Assembly: GCA_021781695.1 (NCBI GenBank) | Contig: JAJXWG010000096.1 | Location: forward strand, 1-6,639 | Direction: 5' to 3' | DNA length: 6,639 bases | Source: Pseudomonadota bacterium | GTDB taxonomy: Bacteria > Pseudomonadota > Gammaproteobacteria > Burkholderiales > Gallionellaceae | Shown: piece after piece, positions 1-5,120 of the stretch | Layout: the number at the start of each line of letters is the position of its first letter | Position numbering within the stretch: the first letter of the stretch is position 1 | Position numbers and translations under genes: made by a program | The notes under the pieces: model-generated | Told to the model about the DNA's origin: nothing | What the model saw: only the letters and a program-made list of their open reading frames with translations | Database searches by the model: none

Positions 1-48
1 TGCATTTGCAAGATGGCCAATGTGTATGGGTGAATTTTGCGCAAGCAT

Positions 49-1551
49 CTAGGCCAGTTGAATCTTTGCCAGCACGTTTCTGACCAGCTGCATTGCGCGC
101 TCATTGCTTGATGCCTCGCAATAACAGCGCAACTCTGGCGCGTTGCCGGATGGCCTCAAATGCACGATTTCGCCGTTGTCGAATCTGATGCGCAAGCCAT
201 CAGTGGTATCAATATCAACCGGCTTTGCGCCATCCGGCGCCAGGTAATGTGCCTGCCTGTCGCTTGTCAATCTTGAAATCAGCTCAAGGCTGGCTGCAAC
301 AGGAAAATCCTGCAACCTGTCGCTTGCGGTATAACGCGCAGGCAAATCTTTCAAAAGATCGGACACCTTGCCGTTCATCGCTTTGGCGGCTGCTAGCACT
401 GCCAGGGCCGGCAGGACCGCATCACGGGTGGGCAGGGGAGACAGGCTTTTCCCGTCATGAATAAAACTGGAGCCTGCCAGAAATCCACCGTTGGCTTCGA
501 AGCCCACCACCGCAGGAATTAAAGACTGTTCTTTTCGTTCGCCTCCTCTCGTATAAGTGGGAGAGGATTGAGGGGAGGGCGAGTTGAGGAGAGGGGAGCT
601 GAATTCCTGCATGCCCGCGATCACGTAAGGCGAACCGATTCTGGTGCGGACCACTGTCTCAAAAGCACCGCAAAGCTCGATCGCAGTGTTGCAGCTGACC
701 GGCACGACCACCTTTTTTGCGCCCAGATAGCGCGCGCAAATCAGGCCCACAATATCGCCGCGCAGCCAGTTGCCCTCTTCATCGGAAATCAGCGGCCGGT
801 CGCCATCTCCATCGGTCGAGATGATGGCGTCGAAATGGTAAGTCTGTGCCCATGCGCGTGCCCTTTGAATATCCACTTCTGCAACCGCTTCGGTATCGAT
901 GGGCACGAATTCTTCGGTGCGTCCGAGCGAGGTGACCTTGGCGCCCAGGCCTTCCAGAATATTCCTCAATACATCGCGTGCCACGCTGGAATGTTCATAC
1001 AAGCCAAGATGCAAGCCCTCGAAATTCGGAAAGAAGTCGAGATAACGCTGCATATACTGTTTAACCGCTGCCGGATTGAATTCCGGCAGCTCACTTTCAC
1101 TCTCATGCATTTCCACAACGGCTTCGGCAATGGCCAGCTCATCTGCTTTGGTGATTTCGCCGTCCGGTCGGTAAAACTTGATGCCGTTCCTGTCGAACGG
1201 GATGTGGCTGCCGGTTACCATGATCGCGGGGATGCTTTGATTATGGGCGTACAGCGCAAGCGCCGGGGTCGGCAGCGCGCCGCAATATTCGACGATGATG
1301 CCTGCATGGTGCAGCGCTGATGCGCAGGCTCTTGCGATGCGAGGACTGCTGGGCCGCAGGTCTATCCCCAGCGCAATGCGGTTAATCGCAAAAGACTGAC
1401 CGATGGATGACAGAAAAGCCAGCGCATAGGCGGCGCAAACCTCGTCTGTCATGGCGCTTACCAGACCGCGCGCGCCGCTGGTTCCGAATACCACACCGCT
1501 GTTTTGCATTACATCGCTAATTCTGATTGTTTTCAACGCCGGTTCTTTCAT
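49..1551 (-). CDS. Phosphomannomutase/phosphoglucomutase family alpha-D-phosphohexomutase
   Basis: The family moves a phosphate between C6 and C1 of a hexose (mannose or glucose phosphate) in the cytoplasm, feeding nucleotide-sugar and polysaccharide synthesis. All four signature sites are visible (numbered from the ATG at 1551): the N-terminal FGTSGARGLV; the catalytic phosphoserine loop TGSHIP with Ser115; the metal loop DGDGDRP at 247-253; and the sugar-binding loop GFEANGGF at 350-357. The phosphate-binding loop RPSGNAPELR starts at 466. The start is uncertain: a TTG at 1560 would add three residues, and neither start has a good Shine-Dalgarno site. The ATG is preferred because family members usually begin shortly before the FGTSGARG motif. 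At 500 residues it is longer than the usual 450-470, mainly because a palindromic repeat is translated in frame at about residues 318-345. Substrate preference (mannose, glucose or glucosamine) cannot be told from the sequence. It is transcribed away from the kinase operon. Confidence 0.93.
   Translation of the reverse strand: MKEPALKTIRISDVMQNSGVVFGTSGARGLVSAMTDEVCAAYALAFLSSIGQSFAINRIALGIDLRPSSPRIARACASALHHAGIIVEYCGALPTPALALYAHNQSIPAIMVTGSHIPFDRNGIKFYRPDGEITKADELAIAEAVVEMHESESELPEFNPAAVKQYMQRYLDFFPNFEGLHLGLYEHSSVARDVLRNILEGLGAKVTSLGRTEEFVPIDTEAVAEVDIQRARAWAQTYHFDAIISTDGDGDRPLISDEEGNWLRGDIVGLICARYLGAKKVVVPVSCNTAIELCGAFETVVRTRIGSPYVIAGMQEFSSPLLNSPSPQSSPTYTRGGERKEQSLIPAVVGFEANGGFLAGSSFIHDGKSLSPLPTRDAVLPALAVLAAAKAMNGKVSDLLKDLPARYTASDRLQDFPVAASLELISRLTSDRQAHYLAPDGAKPVDIDTTDGLRIRFDNGEIVHLRPSGNAPELRCYCEASSNERAMQLVRNVLAKIQLA
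512..610. repeat. 9-bp inverted repeat flanking the palindromic insert
   Basis: GCAGGAATT at 512-520 is the exact reverse complement of AATTCCTGC at 602-610. The pair brackets the purine-rich repeat on both sides. It may be the outer stem of the inserted element or a chance match; there is no direct target-site duplication that I can see. Confidence 0.4.
541..600. repeat. Palindromic dispersed repeat inserted in frame inside the mutase gene
   Basis: The plus strand holds TCCTCTC (544-550) and GAGAGGA (561-567), a perfect 7-bp stem around a 10-nt loop. A purine-rich arm, GATTGAGGGGAGGG, follows, and then a degenerate second copy of that arm (about 580-598). From memory, this layout matches a dispersed element of Proteobacteria whose core is CCTCTCCC-loop-GGGAGAGG followed by a GGGTTGGGGTGAGGG-like arm. 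Translated on the minus strand it gives the low-complexity peptide NSPSPQSSPTYTRGGERK, close to the peptides such elements typically encode (PSPQPSPTRGEG-like). The exact boundaries cannot be fixed without relatives that lack the insert. Confidence 0.72.
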
Positions 1552-1622
1552 TCTGTGCAATGAATGAAATTTTACCTCATCTGCCCGGATGCTCGATGAT
1601 TTCGACGAACCTCATTTCAGGG

Positions 1623-1636
1623 TAGGATTATTCCTA
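1623..1636. promoter_or_regulatory. RcsB-type palindromic operator candidate before the kinase operon
   Basis: TAGGATTATTCCTA is a palindrome with exact 5-bp arms (TAGGA and TCCTA) around four bases. It matches 12 of 14 positions of the RcsAB-box consensus TAAGAATATTCCTA as I remember it. It lies 149 bp before the GTG start of the kinase and 72 bp before the mutase start, so it could serve either direction. A NarL/LuxR-family regulator, the class that binds such boxes, is encoded by the second gene of the operon. Binding by that regulator is inference. Confidence 0.45.
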
Positions 1637-1651
1637 TATTAAGTTAAGGCG

Positions 1652-1657
1652 AATAAT
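1652..1657 (+). promoter_or_regulatory. Candidate -10 element for the kinase-regulator operon
   Basis: AATAAT matches the sigma-70 -10 consensus at five of six positions. There is no good -35 at the expected distance; that region (about 1629-1634) is instead covered by the 1623-1636 palindrome. This is the arrangement expected for an activator-dependent promoter. It would give a leader of roughly 120 nt before the GTG at 1785. Confidence 0.3.
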
Positions 1658-1784
1658 GCAACCATGTTCGGTGAGGATATGCGCATATGCTTGATGTGCG
1701 GCAGACTGGGGATGCCAGTTGAGAAACGTGCATTTTCATGAACCGAAAAAACCAAGAAACATGAATAGATGATTAGGGGAAAGT

Positions 1785-3389
1785 GTGAGCAACTATCCAG
1801 AACATCTGCGTGCCAGAACAGAGATGCAAGTTGAAGATAATGAAATTGAATCCCTCTCTGTTGGAGCATTGCTGCACAAACTTCAGGTCTACCAGACAGA
1901 ACTTGAAATGCAGAATGAAAACCTGCGCCAGACCCAGGTGGCATTGAAGGAGTCACGTGACCGCTACCTGGACCTATATGATTTTTCACCCATCTCGCTT
2001 TTCACGCTCAATCCCGACGGCCTGATCTATGAAATGAACTATACCGCTGCTGAACTGTTTGGCGCGGAACGGAAACGGCTGCTTAACCAGCCATTTTCAA
2101 TATATGTTGTCCCTTTGGATGCAGAGCGCTGGGAAAAACAGTTCATGGAAATGTTGAATAGTGATCAAAAGCAAAGCTGCCATCTGAGTATTCGCCGCAT
2201 CGACGGCAGTGTCTTTCCGGCATATCTGGATTGCATACGCATAGAAAACGGTCACGGTGATATCTCGTTGCGCGTCGTGCTGTTTGACATTACCAAGCGT
2301 GAAAGGGCAGACAGGCAACTGCTCGAATCCGAAGAAAAATATCGCGCCATATTCGATGGCACACTGGATGGCATCATGCTAGCCGATGAGTCGGGCATGA
2401 TCGTCGAATACAACCCGGAAATCTTGCGGTTAAGCGGCATTACGGATGAGCAGATAAAAAAAATGTATATCTGGGAATTCCGTCCTGCCGACAAGGCAGC
2501 ACTGGCCAAAGAGATTTTTTTTCAAACCATGAGAATTGGGCTTGCGGCCACGTCAGAATTCAAGTACAAAAAACCGAATGGTCAGGTAATTCGCATTGAA
2601 GCAAGGGGTGTCAAGCTCATCATCGGCGATAAATGCTATTTGAAATGCGTTGTGCGCGACATCACCAAGCGCAAGAATACCGAATCCGAACTCAAGGAAT
2701 ATCAGCGTTTGTTGCGCCAGCTGTCCACTCAGAGCACCGCCGCCCGCGAGGCGGAATTGAAGCGTATTGCGCGCGAGGTGCACGATGAGCTAGGGCAAAC
2801 CCTGACGGCTTTGCGCATGGATATCTCCCTGCTGCGCATCCAGTTTGCCGAGCAAGAGCCGGCCATGATGGGCATGATCAAGGATATGCTGATGCTGGTG
2901 GACAAAGCGATCAGCGGTGTGCGCAACGTGGCCATGAACCTGCGCCCACCCATATTAGATATGGGGGTAATGGCCGCGATCGGATGGCTTGGAAGTGATT
3001 TTTCCGAGCGGACAGGCATCAGCTGCCGCGTTAATGTCCTGCATGGGATAGACATACTTTATCTGCTCGATGATATACACACGCTGACTTTGTTCCGCAT
3101 TGTGCAGGAGTCTCTGACCAATATCGCAAGGCATGCACAAGCCACCGAAGTTGAGATTGCGATCAAGCAATGTGGTGAGTGCGTGTGCGTTTCAATACGC
3201 GACAACGGCGTGGGATTTGATCCATCCGAGTTGCCGGCAAAAAAATCGTTCGGCCTGATGGGGATGCGTGAACGCGCTCTTGCCATGCAAGGCAAGGTTG
3301 AATTGACCAGCGCAAAAGGCCGAGGCACGACCGTGACGGTTTATATGCCGCCGAATCAGACCAATCCGGGGAGAAGAATCGATGATTAA
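1785..3389 (+). CDS. Cytoplasmic PAS-PAS sensor histidine kinase (HisKA_3, NarX/UhpB/DegS type)
   Basis: This kinase autophosphorylates on a histidine and passes the phosphate to a partner regulator. Of its 534 residues, 25-57 form a predicted coiled-coil lead-in with the ELEMQNENL motif often seen before such PAS domains. PAS 1 spans about 58-175 and ends in the PAC-like DITKRE. PAS 2 spans about 181-295 and ends in DITKRK. The HisKA_3 dimerisation helix has its phosphorylated residue at His333 in the motif REVHDELGQ. The ATPase domain shows an N box with Asn446 (QESLTNIARHA), a G1 box DNGVGF at 473-478, and GLMGMRERA from 490. There is no membrane segment or signal peptide, so the signal is probably intracellular (redox, oxygen, ligand); no heme- or flavin-binding residue is certain. 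The GTG start has AGGGG six bases upstream and an in-frame TGA at 1770, so it is the first possible start. It overlaps the next gene by 8 bp, indicating a cognate pair. Confidence 0.93.
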   Translation: MSNYPEHLRARTEMQVEDNEIESLSVGALLHKLQVYQTELEMQNENLRQTQVALKESRDRYLDLYDFSPISLFTLNPDGLIYEMNYTAAELFGAERKRLLNQPFSIYVVPLDAERWEKQFMEMLNSDQKQSCHLSIRRIDGSVFPAYLDCIRIENGHGDISLRVVLFDITKRERADRQLLESEEKYRAIFDGTLDGIMLADESGMIVEYNPEILRLSGITDEQIKKMYIWEFRPADKAALAKEIFFQTMRIGLAATSEFKYKKPNGQVIRIEARGVKLIIGDKCYLKCVVRDITKRKNTESELKEYQRLLRQLSTQSTAAREAELKRIAREVHDELGQTLTALRMDISLLRIQFAEQEPAMMGMIKDMLMLVDKAISGVRNVAMNLRPPILDMGVMAAIGWLGSDFSERTGISCRVNVLHGIDILYLLDDIHTLTLFRIVQESLTNIARHAQATEVEIAIKQCGECVCVSIRDNGVGFDPSELPAKKSFGLMGMRERALAMQGKVELTSAKGRGTTVTVYMPPNQTNPGRRIDD

Positions 3390-4020
3390 AATTTTGATTG
3401 CTGACGACCATGCCATCGTTCGCGAAGGTATTAATAAAATCCTGGCATTGACTCTGGACATCAGAGTAACGGCAGAAGCTGTCAATGGCCCTGATGTACT
3501 TGCAAAACTCAAAGAGCATGAGGATGTCGATTTATTGCTGCTTGATCTCACCATGCCGGGCGTGACCGGCATGGATCTGATCAGCCAGATCAAATGCGAT
3601 TATCCGCAGCTGCACATACTTGTTTTCAGCATGCACAACGAGACGCAGGTTGCCTCGCGCGCGATCAAGGCGGGTGCGTCAGGATTTGTTTCCAAGGACA
3701 GCGATCCTGAAGTGTTGCAGGATGCGATACGCAGGGTTGCCGGAGGCGGAAAATATATCAATCCGGCGCTTGCAGAGCAGCTGGCATTTGATGCCTTGCT
3801 GCCAGAGCAGAGGGCTCCTCACTGCCTCTTGTCAGAACGCGAATTTGAGATATTCGGGTATCTTGTGAAGGGCAAAAGAGTCAATGAAATTGCCGATCAG
3901 CTATGCATCAGCAACAAGACTGTTAGCACACACAAACTCAATCTGATGGTAAAGATGAACCTCAACAGCACGGCGGATCTGGTCCATTATGCGGTTGCCC
4001 ACAATCTGTTTTCCCATTGA
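3382..4020 (+). CDS. NarL/LuxR-family two-component response regulator
   Basis: This is a DNA-binding response regulator of 212 residues, the normal size. The receiver domain (1-120) has the acidic pair Asp8-Asp9, the phospho-acceptor Asp55 in LLLLDLTMPG, Ser83 at the switch position and Lys105 in GFVSKD, so it should be phosphorylatable. The C-terminal LuxR-type helix-turn-helix (about 148-208) contains SEREFEIF, the turn NEIADQLCIS and the recognition helix NKTVSTHK. The VSTHK pattern is close to that of BvgA/RcsB/UvrY-type regulators. The ATG overlaps the last 8 bp of the kinase gene and has GGGGAG about 8 bases upstream, so the two are translationally coupled. No clear terminator follows. 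Candidate targets are the two RcsB-like palindromes at 1623-1636 and 4052-4065. The regulated function is unknown. Confidence 0.94.
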   Translation: MIKILIADDHAIVREGINKILALTLDIRVTAEAVNGPDVLAKLKEHEDVDLLLLDLTMPGVTGMDLISQIKCDYPQLHILVFSMHNETQVASRAIKAGASGFVSKDSDPEVLQDAIRRVAGGGKYINPALAEQLAFDALLPEQRAPHCLLSEREFEIFGYLVKGKRVNEIADQLCISNKTVSTHKLNLMVKMNLNSTADLVHYAVAHNLFSH

Positions 4021-4051
4021 GTTGATCCTCCCCATTTTTCCGCCTGACTGA

Positions 4052-4065
4052 TAGGGAAATTCTTA
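4052..4065. promoter_or_regulatory. Second RcsB-type palindromic operator candidate
   Basis: TAGGGAAATTCTTA agrees with the 1623-1636 palindrome at 10 of 14 positions. It agrees with the RcsAB-type form TAAGAATATTCTTA, recalled from memory, at 11 of 14. It sits 31 bp after the response-regulator stop codon and upstream of the small coiled-coil gene. A weak -10-like TGTAAA lies at 4087-4092, which would place the palindrome at about -40, suited to activation. Regulator binding is inferred. Confidence 0.38.
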
Positions 4066-4198
4066 TCCATATCTTCTCGTTTTCCATGTAAAAATCAGCA
4101 TCACCCGATAGTGCTTGCAATCAGGGTTGCCCATAATCCCACCATGTATAGACGCCAGACCGGTAGAGCGCATTGATACACCAGATTGGGAAAATTAC

Positions 4199-4492
4199 AT
4201 GGTGAACAGATATAGAAAGTCCAGCACGAAATTGTTTATGTTCAGCCTCATGCAGCAGCTGAAAAAGATGAGATCTGAACTGCATGAGCATCGCTATTAC
4301 CTTGAGCAGAATGTCGATCAGAGAACTGAATATCTGACTAGGCGCATTGAAGTGCTGGAAGCATGCAACGCAGCTCTGTGCAGCAAGCTGGCCTCGTCTC
4401 AGAAGTCGCCGGTGAGTCGTACTTCAAGATATGCGGACTCTGCAGACAGCACATCAAAGATACGGCTTGTGAATGCACGGACAGGAAGCTGA
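4199..4492 (+). CDS. Small coiled-coil protein of unknown function
   Basis: I do not recognise a named family. From the ATG at 4199 it is 97 residues: a basic N-terminus (MVNRYRKSSTKLF), then a long, charged, helix-forming stretch at about 17-62. The tail is polar and Ser/Thr/Arg-rich (about 63-97) and probably disordered. The segment EHRYYLEQNVDQRTEYLTRRIEVLE resembles the signalling helix that precedes the H box in many histidine kinases (LE..V.ERT.EL), but no kinase or PAS domain follows. It could therefore be a free-standing dimerisation or partner helix, or a remnant. An upstream in-frame TTG at 4115 would give 125 residues but lacks a ribosome site; the ATG has only a weak one (TGGGAA). 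The SAP-domain gene starts 21 bp after its stop, suggesting one transcript. Reality as a gene is likely, function unknown. Confidence 0.66.
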   Translation: MVNRYRKSSTKLFMFSLMQQLKKMRSELHEHRYYLEQNVDQRTEYLTRRIEVLEACNAALCSKLASSQKSPVSRTSRYADSADSTSKIRLVNARTGS

Positions 4493-4513
4493 TCATCCAT
4501 TGGGGAATGCATC

Positions 4514-4714
4514 ATGAAACTTGAAGCAATACGAGACATGGCCAAATTGCACGGCCTGCAAACCAGCAAGCGATCAAAGTCCGATCTGATCAAATCAATA
4601 CAGATGGAGGAGGGCAATTTCGATTGTTACGCAACCGCCTATGCGGGCGTGTGCGACCAGAGCGATTGCCTTTGGCGGAATGACTGTTTTGCAGCCGCCA
4701 AGACCGGGGGATAG
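4514..4714 (+). CDS. Small SAP-domain protein with four cysteines
   Basis: This is a 66-residue protein. Residues 1-32 (MKLEAIRDMAKLHGLQTSKRSKSDLIKSIQ) form a helix-extended-helix of the SAP / Rho N-terminal type, a fold that binds nucleic acid. Residues 33-60 carry the conserved-looking EEGNFDCYATAY block and four cysteines at 38, 47, 52 and 58 (spacing C-X8-C-X4-C-X5-C), which could hold a metal ion or form disulfides. I recall similar short proteins in many Proteobacteria annotated only as SAP-domain proteins; none has an established role that I know. The start is well supported by GGGGAA seven bases before the ATG. It is probably co-transcribed with the coiled-coil gene and possibly with the cold-shock gene 132 bp downstream. 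Confidence 0.85.
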   Translation: MKLEAIRDMAKLHGLQTSKRSKSDLIKSIQMEEGNFDCYATAYAGVCDQSDCLWRNDCFAAAKTGG

Positions 4715-4728
4715 TTCCGATTGTTTTT
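4705..4728 (+). terminator. Weak intrinsic terminator candidate after the SAP-domain gene
   Basis: CGGGG (4705-4709) can pair with TTCCG (4715-4719), including two G-T pairs, and TTGTTTTTT (4721-4729) follows. The stem overlaps the last codons and stop of the gene and is short, so termination would be partial at best. Confidence 0.25.
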
Positions 4729-4733
4729 TAGAG

Positions 4734-4800
4734 ATCGCGTAGCGATACCTTGTCCCTCTTCCCAACCGGGGGGTATGACGGAAGAGGGAGCCAACAAGGT
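4734..4800 (+). promoter_or_regulatory. Two adjacent hairpins in the leader of the cold-shock gene
   Basis: ATCGC-GTA-GCGAT (4734-4746) is a perfect 5-bp hairpin. It abuts a much stronger one: ACCTTGT plus CCCTCTTCC (4747-4762) pair with GGAAGAGGG (4780-4788) and ACAAGGT (4794-4800). That gives 16 base pairs with a 5-nt bulge on the 3' side and a 17-nt G-rich loop. No T-run follows, so it is unlikely to be an ordinary terminator. It ends about 34 bases before the ribosome site of the cold-shock gene. Long structured leaders are known to control cold-shock genes in enterobacteria; a similar role here is inferred, and this is not a leader family I can name. Confidence 0.55.
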
Positions 4801-4846
4801 TGTAAGGGAAGTAAATCATTAATCTTTAAACGCTAAGGAGTGCATC

Positions 4847-5053
4847 ATGGCAACAGGTAAAGTCAAATGGTTCAACGATGAAAAGGGTTTCGGATTCATT
4901 ACGCCTGATGAGGGGGGTGATGACCTGTTCGCGCACTTTTCGGCAATCAATGCCAGTGGTTTCAAATCCCTGAAGGAAGGCCAGAAGATCAGCTTTGAAG
5001 TCGCGCAGGGCCCCAAGGGGAAGCAGGCTTCCAATATCCAGGTTGTTCATTGA
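4847..5053 (+). CDS. Cold-shock domain protein (CspA family)
   Basis: This is a complete single-domain RNA/ssDNA-binding protein of 68 residues, the typical size. The opening MATGKVKWFNDEKGFGFI contains the aromatic Trp8 and the RNP1 motif KGFGFI (13-18). RNP2 is DLFAHF (26-31), and the rest (EGQKISFEVAQGPKGKQASNIQ) is standard CspA family. Members act as RNA chaperones that melt secondary structure during cold, growth transition or other stress; which condition applies here cannot be read from the sequence. The ribosome site AAGGAG lies six bases before the ATG and is the best in the window, suggesting high expression. The gene has an unusually structured leader upstream and a histidine kinase 67 bp downstream on the same strand. 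Confidence 0.97.
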   Translation: MATGKVKWFNDEKGFGFITPDEGGDDLFAHFSAINASGFKSLKEGQKISFEVAQGPKGKQASNIQVVH

Positions 5054-5073
5054 TTTTATCTGGTGTTCGGCCC

Positions 5074-5093
5074 GGCGCCTTTGACAAGGCGTC
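5074..5093 (+). other. GC-rich hairpin between the cold-shock and kinase genes
   Basis: GGCGCCTT (5074-5081) pairs with AAGGCGTC (5086-5093) around the loop TGAC, an 8-bp stem with one G-T pair. No T-run follows, so it would be a poor intrinsic terminator. It could stabilise the 3' end of a cold-shock mRNA or weaken read-through into the kinase gene. Confidence 0.4.
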
Positions 5094-5120
5094 AGGCAAG
5101 ACTGATGCGGGAGAGCAGCC

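Noticed and set aside
1..83. Plus-strand frame ending at 83 (HLQDGQCVWVNFAQASRPVE...) as the tail of an upstream gene
   Set aside because: Protein-like in look, but too short to identify, and it would overlap the mutase end by 35 bp; other frames also stay open for short runs. It cannot be decided from this window.
568..1320. 250-residue open frame on the plus strand inside the mutase gene
   Set aside because: It lies antisense to a well-recognised enzyme, has no family features, and its composition is that expected from an opposite frame.
1664..1741. Possible 25-codon leader peptide with a CLMC motif before the kinase
   Set aside because: It has no ribosome site at a usable distance, and its ATG coincides with the predicted transcript start; nothing else supports it.
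1639..1989. 116-residue minus-strand open frame across the intergenic region and kinase start
   Set aside because: It overlaps the start of the kinase gene, shows no recognisable domain and no convincing ribosome site.
3192..3593. 133-residue minus-strand open frame over the kinase/regulator junction
   Set aside because: It is antisense to two genes with clear catalytic motifs; a shadow frame.
4115..4198. TTG at 4115 as start of the coiled-coil protein
   Set aside because: No ribosome site precedes it, and the added 28 residues (with IIPPCIDARPVERIDTP) do not look like part of the coiled coil; the ATG at 4199 is favoured.
4721..4749. Sigma-70 promoter for the cold-shock gene (TTGTTT ... GATACC)
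   Set aside because: The -10 matches only three of six bases and overlaps the leader hairpin; not strong enough to call.
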